Assembly: GCA_001599755.1 (NCBI GenBank)
Contig: BCHX01000001.1
Span: 1,240,001-1,304,000 of the forward strand
DNA length: 64,000 nucleotides
Reading direction: 5' to 3'
Origin: Gliomastix tumulicola
Taxonomy: Eukaryota; Ascomycota; Sordariomycetes; Hypocreales; Bionectriaceae
The translations under genes and the position numbers were made by a program. The notes beneath the pieces are model-generated. The model did not search any database and was not told where the DNA came from. It was given only the letters and a program-made list of their open reading frames with translations. Positions within the stretch are counted from its first letter, which is position 1, and every line of letters starts with the position of its first letter. Positions 21,797 through 32,470 of the stretch are shown here, piece by piece.

Positions 21797-22320
21797 TTTG
21801 GGCGAGTGAAGTCGAAGTGTAGGGTAACAGATGAACTGTGAAGGATGGAGCACTATCGTAGAAGTATGGAGCACCCGGCTTTCTCTGTTAGTGACTTAAT
21901 TTTAAGCTGAGACCAGGGCGGGGTACATCACATGAGGCCTTGAGCTAGACCTCATCAAAAGAACCAACATCCTTCTCAATATTCTGCAGTTGTCGAGATT
22001 CATTTGCATGTTTGTCACCAAAATTGCACCAAGAGTTATTTATCTTTAACTGTTTTATTGATATATTGAGTCTATCTCATCACAACGTCCGTACGCCATC
22101 CGGCGCAGCTGGTAGCACTCATCAACGCAGTGCAGGTTCTGGTATATCAAACAAAATCATGTCCCGACCCATCACCAAAAACACCATTTTTAGCCCGTGA
22201 TCCTTAACGCCTATGCCATGCTGAAATCTCAAGAAAGTATGGACAGTGACGACCGCCCTTCAGTTGCCACAGCGACGTGACGCGACGAAGGGGGTAGGTT
22301 GTCTTCGCAGAGAGCGAAGG

Positions 22321-22355
<35 letters not shown>

Positions 22356-22369
22356 CAGAGGCCGCGAAG
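21797..22369. other. Intergenic: TYW3 promoter and PAPS reductase 3' end
   Basis: 573 bp. AT-rich between about 22010 and 22200; ends in a GA microsatellite next to the PAPS reductase stop. No gene seen. Confidence 0.5.
22321..22355. repeat. GA microsatellite
   Basis: Nearly pure GA run with one AA slip, 15 bp past the stop of the PAPS reductase gene, so probably in its 3' UTR. Confidence 0.85.
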
Positions 22370-23275
22370 CTATGCCACCTCAGTCCCCTCTGGCGCTCCC
22401 ACGGAGAACTGGGCATACCGCGACTTCTTGTTGTGGATGCCGCACTCGGACTTGCTCTGGCCCCTCCACCGGCCGGCGCGCTCGTCCTCGCCCTCCTTGA
22501 CGGGGCTCGTCGAGTGCCAGTCGCCGACGGACTTGTACCCGCGGTCGAGCAGGGCGTTGTACGGCACGTCGTGCTCCTTGATGTACGCGTCCACCTGGGA
22601 GAAGGACCAGGCGGCCATGGGGTTGATCTTGATGATGCCGCGCTCCTCGTCCAGCTCGACGATGGGGATGGAGTCCCGGGCCGCGCCCTGCGACCGCCGG
22701 CGCCCGTTGAGCACGGCCGCGACCTTGAGCTCGTCGTACGCGCGCTGCAGCGGCTCGACCTTGACGATGTAGTCGTACATCTCGGGGGCCGTCTCCCACA
22801 TCCTCTCGCCGTACGTGCGCTCCAGCTGCCCGGCCGTCTCGACGCCGTCCGGCTTGAAGACGTGCACGGGGACGTTTGGGTACCGGGCCCGCACGCGGTC
22901 GACGAGGTCGTGCGTCTCCTGGAAGTGGTACAGCGTGTCGAGGAAGATGAGGTCGACGGGCGGGGCCTCGGGGTTCTCGTCCTGGATGCGCGAGAGCATG
23001 TCCATGGTGGCGAGGCCCGTGAGGCCGAACGCCGTCGACTGGTACAGGTTGGGGAACATGACCTTGCAGAAGCGCAGGATGTCCATCGGGTGCATGGGCT
23101 CGAGCTGCCTGTTGAGGTGCTGGATGTGGGCCTTGGTCAGGGACATGAGGGGGAGGTTGTCCGTCGACGACGACGGCGAGTAGTCGGACTGGGCCGAGGT
23201 GTATCCCGAGTCGACCTCGATGTCGTCCTTCTGGTACGACATGGAGGAGTGCGTCTGCTCCATGTGGACGGCCAT
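22370..23275 (-). CDS. MET16: Phosphoadenosine phosphosulfate (PAPS) reductase
   Basis: Reduces PAPS to sulfite and PAP using thioredoxin, in reductive sulfur assimilation. Single exon, 301 residues. After a Ser/Tyr-rich N-terminus the PP-loop-like nucleotide domain begins near residue 45 (HLNRQLEPMHPMDILRFCKV), with TAFGLTGLATMDMLSR and PVDLIFLDTLYHFQETHDLV. The catalytic motif is KSECGIH near residue 277, in the C-terminal tail, as expected for thioredoxin-dependent PAPS reductases. The pair of CC motifs that bind Fe-S in APS reductases is absent. The start at 23275 is the first ATG; the upstream open frame has none. A CACGTG box lies about 130 bp upstream, where yeast MET16 also carries a Cbf1 site. 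Confidence 0.94.
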   Translation of the reverse strand: MAVHMEQTHSSMSYQKDDIEVDSGYTSAQSDYSPSSSTDNLPLMSLTKAHIQHLNRQLEPMHPMDILRFCKVMFPNLYQSTAFGLTGLATMDMLSRIQDENPEAPPVDLIFLDTLYHFQETHDLVDRVRARYPNVPVHVFKPDGVETAGQLERTYGERMWETAPEMYDYIVKVEPLQRAYDELKVAAVLNGRRRSQGAARDSIPIVELDEERGIIKINPMAAWSFSQVDAYIKEHDVPYNALLDRGYKSVGDWHSTSPVKEGEDERAGRWRGQSKSECGIHNKKSRYAQFSVGAPEGTEVA

Positions 23276-23404
23276 CTTTGGAAAGCTGTTTGACTGAGCA
23301 GTCTGTCTGCGTCTGCGTCTGAGTGTCGTGTGAGGGATATGTCTCGGCTGTTGGCAGAAGGGGGGGGTTTGGGTTTCGTCTTTTTGGGTGGGTGGTTGGT
23401 TGTC

Positions 23405-23410
23405 CACGTG
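23405..23410. promoter_or_regulatory. CACGTG box upstream of PAPS reductase
   Basis: CACGTG 130 bp upstream of the MET16-like ATG. In yeast, Cbf1 binds this core at sulfur genes. Motif and position support a site; binding is inferred. Confidence 0.5.
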
Positions 23411-24894
23411 AGTTCTACCTGTTCTGCCTTCACGCCCGAGTCTTGGTGTTCTCGATATGGGGTTGAGGTAGATGACTCGCAAGGGGGTATGACGAGGGAA
23501 GAGGAAAGAGACGTCAAGTTGTTTTTATTATGATCCAAGGTCTAAGTTTGTGACAGCAACACAGACAAGACCCGAGGACATGAGGAGGCGGGTGGGCTAT
23601 ATTACGGGCAGAACACACACACATCACTCTTGGCCTCGGAATATCGGGGGTGCCCTGGGCACCTGGTCACTAATCGACATCCCCAGCGGACCTTGATTGA
23701 TCAGACAACAGGCGCTGACGAGGGGGAAACTATGGCTGGCGCAGTGCCTGGACTGGCCCTTCGGCATTGGCAAAGGTGGGAAAGGAGGCAATTGCGCCAT
23801 CGCCGCCACGGTGGGACGTGATGAGAAGGCTTTGTTGTCTGGGGAGCTGTCGTTGCGCAGAGTGATCACGACATCGACGCTATTCCTGTCGCGATGCCCG
23901 ACAGGCCGTGCTGATTGGCCGCCCAGGACCGATCCCGACGCTTGACGGGTAGCAGGTACAAGGGGCCGCGTGAGTCAGGGCAGCGGAAGTCTAGGTATCC
24001 GGTACCAGGTGGTTGTCGCTGCTCTTCAGTCTTCGCTGCCTTTTCCCTGAAACTTTGAACTGACACCTGAGAGGCACTGGGAGGCTCTCGGGTGGAGATT
24101 GGTAGTCGGATCACCTCAGTTTTGTGGGGGGCTGCTCGGAGCAGCGATTTCATCATCGACGGCGCGAATTGCTTGACTGCGTGACTGTGGGATACATATA
24201 CAGTAGGCAGAGCAGCATCCTCTCTTTTTGGACAACTAATTTTGAGCGATATTCTCCTTGATGCATTCCAGCACCCAAGATTACTGTGATCTTCAGACAG
24301 CCAGAAATGCAGGCATGTGGCTGGTATATCGTGCACCGCCATGTATCGATGCTCCGTGACCCGTTGAAGCAAATTTGTGCATGGCTGCCGACGAACCGCA
24401 AGAAAAATCATCATCCGGGCGTCGGGGATGCTCCGAGCGCCGATCCCTCCCTTCCCGGGCCTCACTAAGCATCGTCGGACTTATGGCTCTGCCGCTGGAA
24501 TATAAGGGTCCGTCCCTGGAGTTGTATGGAAAAGAATCGGAAGTCATCATCATCCGCATCATCATCGCCAAATGTCTTGACAAATCTACGATGCATGACG
24601 GATGAATGCTGTGCTACCTCCGACTCCGCCCGTGACAATGTGTGTGCCTGACTAAACCTGTCATGCTTGCATCTTGCCCGTGGGTGACTAATCCGTAAGA
24701 TGGAGATGGTGGCATGTGATGCGATTTCCAAACCTGGCAATACGATTTCTTCTCTGCATATTTTTCGATTTATTTTCGCCATTCTGCTCAATGTTACCCT
24801 GCTCGTCCCTCCGGTCTGGATGAATCTGTCCAGAACGTTCCTGGGTACCGAGAATCTGGCCACTCCAGGATCGAAGAAAAGACAGCGACATGAG

Positions 24895-24899
24895 CCAAT
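24895..24899 (+). promoter_or_regulatory. CCAAT box upstream of phosphoserine phosphatase
   Basis: CCAAT at 24895, with a second, inverted copy at 24936-24940, some 500 bp upstream of the ATG. Motif match only. Confidence 0.3.
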
Positions 24900-25428
24900 C
24901 ACACGCACGCGTCGCCCTTACTTCCCCCGTCTCCCATTGGCCAGCTGCCAGCTCAGGGCCCCGCAAAGAGGATATAGCGGAATTCTGGACCACGATGCTC
25001 AGGCGGGGAAATCGTTAAGAAGGGCCCCAGTCTTTCCATCCCACCTTTCTGCTCAAGCAATGTTGTAGCAGTGCCTTGCCTTAGTCGAAAACCTATGCTG
25101 GACTGACAAGCAGCAGAACAGGCGCTTCCCCCCTTTGCGTTCGTTATCCGGTTCCCGAAGCCATCGGCGTGCGTCGCTCGCGTCTACCGTGTTACGTGTC
25201 TCTGCTGCGTCGCATTCGCACACCACGCTCTTCGGTGACAGCTCTTGGCTTCCTCCCCTCCCCCCTTGCGGCGACGTCACCTGCTTGCTCGACCCCTCCT
25301 CGATCCTCCCAAGGCAGAGCTCGATTAAGCCGCATAGTCAACGGCCGGCTGCAGCTACGTGTGCGACGCGGAAACGCAGAGACGAAAAAAAAAAGACAAA
25401 GGCAAAGCACAGCAGAGCTTGGGAGATA

Positions 25429-26883
25429 ATGGCCGACGTCAAGCAGAATGTCTCGAGACCGCTGTTCAACAGCTCGATGAGGAGCTCCTCGTACCTGAGC
25501 GACCACCAGCAGTACAGGCAGCCTCCCGCGAGGCACCCCGACGCCCACCAGGGCATTGACACCGTCGTCGAGGATGCGAGCTCCAAGGTGCCCTCCCCGC
25601 GGGCCGTCCTCCCCTTCCGCGGGATCCCCTCCGAGGACAGCCCCCCGACCGTGGTCGAGAGCGGCGTGATACACAGCTTCTCGCACCCCAATTGCACGCC
25701 CCTGACGGGCATCAAGACGGATCGCCTCGTCGCGACGCTCATGTACAGGACCAAGGGGAGGTCGGCGAGCAGCGGCGGCAGCGGCGGCGGGCTCGCGTCC
25801 GCGGGTGTCCGGTCGCCGGCCCAGGGCTCCTCGGGCTTCGACAGCACCGAGTCGCTGCCCTCCAACATGGCGCCGACGACCAACATCGACGCCTTCCCGC
25901 TCGAGCCCCCGACGCAGGAGAGCGAGAAGCTCGACCACATCTACGGCTCGTACATCTCGCCGCTGTGCATCACGTCCTTCCTCCACCTCATGTCGACTTT
26001 TCCCATGCCCGCCGACGCGGACGAGCCGCAGTCGTCGCACCGCTGCCTCGACAACCAGGAGACGCCCACCGTCGTCGAGCTCACGCTGTCCCCGACGCCG
26101 TCGCCCGACTACCTCTCGCTGGACGAGCTGCGCAAGCACGAGATGATATACCGCTTTGAGCAGGAGTGGAACGTGGATGTGAACCTGCAGCGCGAGGTCG
26201 TCTGGCGGCGGCACCCGCGCCTTGTGGTCTTCGACATGGACAGCACGCTCATCACGCAGGAGGTCATCGACCTCCTCGCCGAGACGGCCAAGGATCCTCC
26301 TGATCTGGCGGAGCGCGTTGCCGACATCACGCACAGGGCCATGCTCGGCGAGCTCGAGTTCGACGCCTCGTTCCGCGAACGCGTCGCCCTCCTCAAGGGT
26401 CTCCCCGAGACCATCTTCGAGGACCTCCAGCCCGTCCTCAACGTCACCACCGGCGTGCCGCAGCTCATCAAGGCCCTCAAGCGCCTGGGCGTCAAGGTCG
26501 CCGTCCTTTCCGGCGGCTTCCTGCCCCTGACCGGCTGGCTCGCCGGCGAGCTGGGCATCGACTACGCCCACGCCAACGAGGTGTTCGTCGAGGACGGCAA
26601 GCTCACCGGCGAGGTCAAGGGCCTCATCGTCGGCAAGGAGCGGAAGCGCGACCTGCTCGTCGAGATCGCGGCCAAGGAGAACATCGACCTCTCCCAGGTC
26701 GTCGCGGTCGGCGACGGCGCAAATGACCTGCTGATGCTGGGCACGGCCGGGCTCGGCGTGGCGTGGAACGCGAAGCCGCGTGTGCAGATGGAGGCTGCCG
26801 CCCGGCTCAACGGGGAGAGCCTGCTGGACCTGCTGTACCTGTTTGGCTTCACCCGCGAGGAGGTAGACACACTGATTAGCTGA
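25429..26883 (+). CDS. SER2: Phosphoserine phosphatase (SerB type, HAD superfamily)
   Basis: Last step of serine synthesis from 3-phosphoglycerate. Single exon, 484 residues. The HAD nucleophile motif FDMDSTLI places the catalytic Asp at 269; motif II is AVLSGGFLP, and the metal-binding motif is VGDGANDLLML. The cap helices (ITHRAMLGELEFDASFRERV) match SerB. About 250 residues precede the catalytic domain; the part around LDHIYGSYISPLC to NVDVNLQREVVWRRHPRLVV resembles the ACT-like regulatory half of bacterial SerB. Such long forms occur in moulds, whereas yeast Ser2 is shorter. The start is the ATG at 25429 (ATAATGGCC). The frame stays open 98 codons further up but begins with TTG, so I did not use it. 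Confidence 0.93.
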   Translation: MADVKQNVSRPLFNSSMRSSSYLSDHQQYRQPPARHPDAHQGIDTVVEDASSKVPSPRAVLPFRGIPSEDSPPTVVESGVIHSFSHPNCTPLTGIKTDRLVATLMYRTKGRSASSGGSGGGLASAGVRSPAQGSSGFDSTESLPSNMAPTTNIDAFPLEPPTQESEKLDHIYGSYISPLCITSFLHLMSTFPMPADADEPQSSHRCLDNQETPTVVELTLSPTPSPDYLSLDELRKHEMIYRFEQEWNVDVNLQREVVWRRHPRLVVFDMDSTLITQEVIDLLAETAKDPPDLAERVADITHRAMLGELEFDASFRERVALLKGLPETIFEDLQPVLNVTTGVPQLIKALKRLGVKVAVLSGGFLPLTGWLAGELGIDYAHANEVFVEDGKLTGEVKGLIVGKERKRDLLVEIAAKENIDLSQVVAVGDGANDLLMLGTAGLGVAWNAKPRVQMEAAARLNGESLLDLLYLFGFTREEVDTLIS

Positions 26884-27333
26884 GTAGACCAGCTGGTTCC
26901 GGGAGGGAAGTGAGTAGAATATTGAAATCGCTTGTCGTAGTTGAAACTCCTTAAATCCTTGAATTACACACCCTAGTTGGATAGCTGGCCATGGGAGGCC
27001 TAGTATACATAGCATATGCCTAGCAATGAGAGCATGATAATGAAGCCGTCACCGAATTAAGCCGAGATCCACTTGTCCGAATCATCGAGCCAAGGGTGAT
27101 GTAGGTCCTTAGGAGACGTATATTGGAAAACTTGCAAGGAAACCTTGTTGTTGCTGCAGTAAGGCTGCGACCAGTTAGCCTGATCGGAGCGGATATATCT
27201 ACACGGGGAAGAAAACATGTCTTCTTCCCGCACTTTCTTCACACAACGGCCTCTATCCCACCCCAAAAAATAATATCGATTGCTCTTCTAAACCAAACTT
27301 CTTCTCTTCTCCCCGGTATCGTCGTCCTCGCGT
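26884..27333. other. Convergent 3' region
   Basis: 450 bp between the stops of the phosphoserine phosphatase (+) and the small mitochondrial protein (-). AT-richer than the genes. Nothing recognised. Confidence 0.5.
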
Positions 27334-27912
27334 TTAAGGGTATCCGTCCTTGCCCCACTTGTTGAACTTGTCGTGCAGCTCCCTGGGCAGGGTGACGTTG
27401 GGCACGACGACGGCGTTGAGGGCCGAGGGGGCGTCGCGGGGCGCGGCCTTGGGGTCGCCGCCGGGGTGGTACTGGTACTTGCCCTGGGCGTTGCCCTCCC
27501 ACGGCATGCCGCCCTTGGCGATGCTCACGGGGGCCTCCGAAGTGGACGTGGTGGGCGAGCGGCCTGTCAAAAGTCAGTCAGTCAGTCAGTCAGTCGACTT
27601 TTCTCAACCCGGGGAATCCCGTTGCTTGGTTTCCGGCCGGAGGGAGAGTGCAGAGTGGAAAAGGGTGACGCACCGAAGTAGAAGCCAGCGCCGGTGAGGG
27701 CGAGGACCATGACACCACCGAGGATCTGATTGAACTTGTCAGCAATTGTGTGTTCCTTCGTTTTTTTGCCGGTAGTTGCTGGGTCGGGAACCATTATGAC
27801 GCACCAGGGTCTCGGGGTTCCTCTTGGTCTCCTTCTTGAGCTCCTGCTTCTCGTGCTCCTGGAGCCGGCGCACGGTGGTGGTAAAGAGACGGCGGGTGAC
27901 GCGGGAAGCCAT
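27334..27912 (-). CDS. Small single-pass mitochondrial protein, function unknown
   Basis: Three exons on the minus strand, 27912-27805, 27725-27674 and 27563-27334, give 129 residues; introns are 79 and 110 bp, both with GTGCGT donors. The N-terminus (MASRVTRRLFTTTVRRLQEH) is a mitochondrial presequence, followed by a charged stretch (EKQELKKETKRNPETL), one hydrophobic helix (ILGGVMVLALTGAGFYF) and a soluble tail rich in Gly, Pro and Asp that ends ELHDKFNKWGKDGYP. Strong third-position GC bias and clean splice phases show it is a real gene. The layout suggests a small inner-membrane protein, perhaps a respiratory-complex accessory or assembly factor, but I do not recognise the family. Upstream lie TCACGTGA and an inverted CCAAT box. 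Confidence 0.82.
27573..27595. repeat. GTCA tetranucleotide microsatellite
   Basis: Five-plus tandem GTCA units inside intron 2 of the small mitochondrial protein gene, next to its acceptor. Confidence 0.85.
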
Positions 27913-28061
27913 TGTATCAGCTTGTTCGTTTGTCGGAGGGATGTGAGGGGAAAGGGTGGTGGTGTGGTTGTTTTTGGTGGGTGAATGGAGGTTAGGGAAG
28001 CTCTGGCGTGGGAAGATCTCGTCCTCGTATGATCTCAGCGTGCCCCGTTACGAGTGCCGCT

Positions 28062-28066
28062 ATTGG
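28062..28066 (-). promoter_or_regulatory. CCAAT box upstream of small mitochondrial gene
   Basis: ATTGG on the plus strand reads CCAAT toward the minus-strand gene, about 150 bp from its ATG, beside the TCACGTGA site. Confidence 0.4.
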
Positions 28067-28096
28067 TCAATGCTGGTTCGAGCTCCGGCCGACGAA

Positions 28097-28104
28097 TCAC
28101 GTGA
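28097..28104. promoter_or_regulatory. TCACGTGA palindrome upstream of small mitochondrial gene
   Basis: Perfect Cbf1-type palindrome 186 bp upstream of the ATG at 27912. Binding is inferred from the motif. Confidence 0.45.
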
Positions 28105-29507
28105 TGGCCGATTGCGATTCAGACAGACTTAGTCATCATCGTGACGTCGTTGGTGTGACGGATCGGAGGGTGACACAAAACTGCGAGTGCATCCAGCTTT
28201 CTTTTATCTGTCCATACTTGGGACCAGATGATCGAGATAGTTCCTCACTGAGGGTATAAAAGTGTACTCGGATATGGGAGAGACTATCTGAACTTTTTCT
28301 GAGACCTTTCTGATTTGTATACAATCGTGTTGCTTGATCAAGAGTCAATACAATGACTGTCCTGCTGGTGGTGTGGATTCCCGTCGTCATGCAGCTTTTG
28401 TGTCACCCGTACCCGAGACGCTGCATGAACGGGCCAGATGCAGGAAAACGGCTGCAAGTCTTATCGGTCGATGAGCATCGAATAAGCGTCATCAACACGG
28501 TGCATATCCTGCAGCCTCACCGCCACCAACTGCACCCCTGCCTTACGCGTCGGTTTGGCGATGGCTGACGAACCCTGCAAAGGGCTTTGGAGAGTACTTG
28601 TACCTCAGTGCCTCCTTCGCCGGGCAGTCTGGCCACTGGTAGTGGACGGTATTAACGTGTGTGCGCCTACCCGAGTAATACGTGCCCCAGTGATAGCATG
28701 AATACTATACTCATATTTCATTACCGCCGCGCCGCGCGCGTCGCTGCAACCCTCCCTTTCTGATCACAGAGCCGACCACAGGCACGGAATCGAAATGGGA
28801 ACCGTGCATCCCCCTGACATTAGACTGGAAAAGGCCTGGAGAGCCTCCAATTAGGAGACGGTTGGCGTGGGATGTTAATTAGTGCGTGTGGGGCAGCTGC
28901 CGCTCTCTGTGGCTTCAAGTTTCTCAACTGGAGCAACTGTAAGTTAGCAACTGCCCAGAGGGCTTTGGTCAGCTGCTACTACTGAGAGACGCCCGCCAAC
29001 TTTTCGCTTGTTAGCGTCCGTCCCGTCACCTCCAACCGCCGTCATCACACTCTCATTTTCGTCGCGACAAAACGCCGTCCTTCCCCCCCTCGGCTCGTCT
29101 TCCTCCAGCCTGGGCCATCGCTGGTCTTCCTCTCGCTCCTTTTTCCCTTTTTCCTCTTCCTTAATTTCGACTTGGACGACGAGCCTTCGCCCGACCATTT
29201 TTGCTTCGAACGCCCCGGATCGCCAACCTCTGTACTCGACAACACCCCCTTTCTTTCTTTCCTTTTCTTCCATCCCGGCGTCCTCGTCCGACACCGACGC
29301 GAGACATCACCGATTCCCGATAATATACAGCCTGCTTGTCTCCGGATTTCCTCACCGCGCCCTTTGTCTTCCCGGTCACCGAGGTTTTCCACCCAGTTCG
29401 CTCCGATTAATCCGACACCGACCACAGCGCCCCCCCCGAGAGCATGTTATAGTGACGCCGGGCTGCACGATCCCCCCCCTGAACGCTCGAAGCTCGAAGT
29501 TTTCACC

Positions 29508-31547
29508 ATGGCATCATCCGGCCGGCCCGCGACCGCCGGCGATGACAGTGGCTTCCCCGCGCCGCTCGAGAGCCGCGGCACCCCGAGCGTGATATCCTCC
29601 CGGCTGAGCGGCGACGGCGACGACACGGAGAGGCCTGCGGGTGGTGCCTCGCGCCCCAACACCGGCAAGACGGCCGGCTCCTCCAAGTCGCGCGAGGGCG
29701 GCGAGTCGTCGACGAGGGCGAAGCAGCGCACGTCGTCCGGCATCGCGTCGAAGCGGGACACATGGGCCAGCGCAAACGAGGGTGGCAGTGGCAGCGCAAG
29801 GAGCAGGAACCTGACGCGGGGAAGCCACGTCCCGTCGCTCACGTCCAACGCCTTCTTCCGCCCCATGAGCTCGCAGAAACTCCAGGCGCACAGGGGCACG
29901 GCCTCGAGACCGGCGACGCAAAGCCAGCAGCAGCAACAGCAGCAACAGATGATGATGATGGACCAGCCCCCGCTCGACGACGAGGCGACGGATATTGGCG
30001 GCAGCGTCATGCCCCGCCACAGCACGTCGTCGAACCCGCCCCTCGCATTCCAGCACGGCGCCCTGGGCCATCGAGACAACCACGCGCCGCTGCCGCCGTC
30101 GCGAGGAACGGAGAACACGGACCACGTCACGTCCGACACGAGCCCCACGAATGGGCAGTATCCCACCGCCAGCCTGTCCGACAGCGCCCAACCGCTACAC
30201 AAGGTCCCCGAGGAGAACAGGCCGCGCCCCAACATCAGCATAGATAAGAGCTACCAGGATATGGCGAGGAGCGGCAACGGGCCCATGCGGTCGCCGCGGT
30301 CTTTCCGCTCGAGCTTCCTGCTCTCCGGGCGCAGCGACTCGACGCGACAGAACCGGAGCACCGAGAGGGCGGAGAAGCTGTCCTCGGGGGCTTCGTCGCC
30401 GAAATTCAACAGGGTGCCCAGTAACCCGCAAACGCAGCCGAGTTCGTCACAGCCCGGCCAAGCGGGGAAGAGTGGCCGTGTGTACGAGTACTTCGAGGGC
30501 AACACGAACTTCTACCTGGGAGGACGGTGGCAGAACACGATGGGACGGCCGATCAACATCATGACGGGGTTCTGCATCATGCTCCCCTGCGGCTTGTTCT
30601 ACGGCTTCGAAGCATCGTGGTTATGGCACAACATATCTCCTGCCATACCCATCATCTTCTCCTACCTGGCGTTCATCTGCTTCTCGTCGTTCGTCCACGC
30701 GTCCATATCTGATCCGGGGGTGAGTTGCCTATTTCTGTTACCTCACAACCCAGAATACTGTGCTGACCACGACTAGATTCTGCCCCGTAACCTTCACCAG
30801 TTCCCTCCTTTAGACGAGAACGAAGACCCCCTACGCCTCGGGCCACGCACCAACGACTGGACCCTCGTCAAGTCAGCCGAGTCCCAGACAGCCGCAATGG
30901 AGGTGCCCGTGAAGCACTGCAGGACATGCAACATCTGGCGCCCGCCGCGCAGCCACCACTGCCGCCTCTGCGACAACTGCATCGAGGGCCACGACCACCA
31001 CTGCGTCTGGATCAACAACTGCGTCGGCAAGCGCAACTACCGCTTCTTCTTCACGTCCCTCACCACGGGCACCATGCTCGGCTTCTACGCCATGGCCACC
31101 AGCCTCGTCCAGCTCCTCGTCTACCAGCACCGCGAGGGCATCTCCTTCGGCAAGTCCATCGACCACTTCCGCGGCGCCTTCGCCCTCTTCATCGTCTCCT
31201 TCCTTGTCCTCGCCTACCCGGCCGCCCTCATGGGCTACCACGTCTTCCTCATGTCCCGCGGCGAGACCACGCGCGAGTACATGAACGCCCACAAGTTCAC
31301 CAAGCAGGAGCGCTTCCGCGCCTACTCCCAGGGCTCCTTCTGGCGCAACATCTGGGTCGTGCTCTGCCGCCCGCGCTCCCCGACGTACTACCAGTTCAAG
31401 ACCAAGTACCACCACGGCGACCAGCGGCTGGGCACCGTGCGGAGGGATCTGCGGCCTAGGGGGGAGGACCGACAGGGCCTCGAGATGCAGAACGTCGCTA
31501 CGGGGTTCCAGGGCCCGGTATCTCTCCGTGGCCAGTCGAGGGGTTAG
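29508..31547 (+). CDS. ERF2: Erf2-type DHHC palmitoyltransferase
   Basis: Integral membrane S-acyltransferase; yeast Erf2 with Erf4 palmitoylates Ras. Exons 29508-30719 and 30777-31547 flank a 57-bp intron and give 660 residues. The first 330 residues are disordered, rich in Ser, Gly and Arg, with a Gln tract then a Met tract (CAG and ATG repeats near 29928-29960). Two helices follow (ITGFCIMLPCG.. region and IIFSYLAFICFSSFVHASI), then DPGILPRNLHQFPP. The Cys-rich domain runs from about residue 450, with DHHC at 477-480 in GHDHHCVWINNCVGKRNYRF; two more helices and a TTxE motif (GETTREYMNAHKF) follow. The long N-terminal tail is usual in moulds. The start is the ATG with context CACCATGG. Confidence 0.93.
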
Positions 31548-32470
31548 GCCCTTGTTTCTTTATCTTCTTAATGTAACCCAAGCCAGTTGCCCATCTGTAC
31601 AATTTCGGGGCGCCAGAGCATCAGTGGGAAGTGTTTTCCCCCCCCAAAAACGTGTAATACAAATAATCCTTGGGCGGGTTTCAAAACATAACTTACATCT
31701 ATGCGAATATCTGGTGAAGGAGCGGGGATCGTTGGAAAGGGGGGGGGGGAAGCATGCTCAAGACATACTAAGTCGCTCGATGGCTCTTTTTTTTTTTCTT
31801 TCTCTGTGTTTATGTTAGTTTATACCCTCTACAATAACTGGCTGGTGTTTCTCCTTTTTCAAATCATGTTTGTATGAAGGGGTTGTGGTGCATGTCGATG
31901 GGTGTGTTTCTCACGTAAATCGACTGACATGGTATCCGTACTGAGAATACTATGGTGTACTAGTATACTGTATCGTATAGACAGTGATGATAGTCACTCC
32001 TCTCCCTTTACTACCATTTTCAACCAGTTGTCATTTCCCCCGATGTCACGCACGACAGACACAGTTGTACTCCAAAATTGAGATATCAATCTTTTGCAGA
32101 TGTCTAACTAAGGTATCCCGAGAGAAACAAAAACGCCTCTATGCCCAATATCATGTTCTTCCATAAGGAGAGCCCAAACCAACCTCTTGCAGTCTTATCT
32201 ATCCATCAACCAAGAGATCTCTCGTCTTTCTATCTCATCAACATACCGTCTCACTCTCGTGTGAAGGTATACCATAAGTATCTCTCCATCACTTCGAAAT
32301 GAAGGTGGTATGTATGTGTCATGAAACATGAAAAAAATGAAACCCAAACAAGAGCGAAACTCAATAAAAAGGAGGGATGAGCATGATCGTAAAGCCCATC
32401 GAATCGATCCACGTCATTACGAAAGAGGAAGGCTTTTCTTCATCCAGCAGCAGTAGCAAGCTCAACACGT
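31548..32470. other. Convergent 3' region
   Basis: 923 bp between the palmitoyltransferase (+) and eEF3-family (-) stops. AT-rich with short homopolymers (G run near 31741, T run near 31789). Nothing recognised. Confidence 0.5.

Larger units (their letters stand above)
23276..25428. other. Divergent 2.2-kb regulatory region
   Basis: Between PAPS reductase (-) and phosphoserine phosphatase (+). Open frames are short and unbiased. It contains a CACGTG at 23405, CCAAT at 24895 and an inverted CCAAT at 24936. No RNA gene seen. Confidence 0.5.
27913..29507. other. Divergent 1.6-kb regulatory region
   Basis: Promoters of the small mitochondrial gene (-) and the palmitoyltransferase (+). The last 500 bp before 29508 are strongly C/T-rich and probably a long leader. 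No gene seen. Confidence 0.5.

Noticed and set aside
25135..25428. 98-codon in-frame N-terminal extension of phosphoserine phosphatase resembling a targeting peptide
   Set aside because: It begins with TTG and contains no ATG. Minimal upstream ATG frames (25060 and 25095) end at once. Use of a non-AUG start would need ribosome profiling.
25192..27015. Open frame of about 600 codons antisense to phosphoserine phosphatase
   Set aside because: Same cause: third-position GC bias of the real gene. It has no domain and its composition mirrors the sense codons.
29172..29507. In-frame extension upstream of the palmitoyltransferase ATG
   Set aside because: No ATG; the stretch is C/T-rich leader sequence that stays open because it lacks stop codons.
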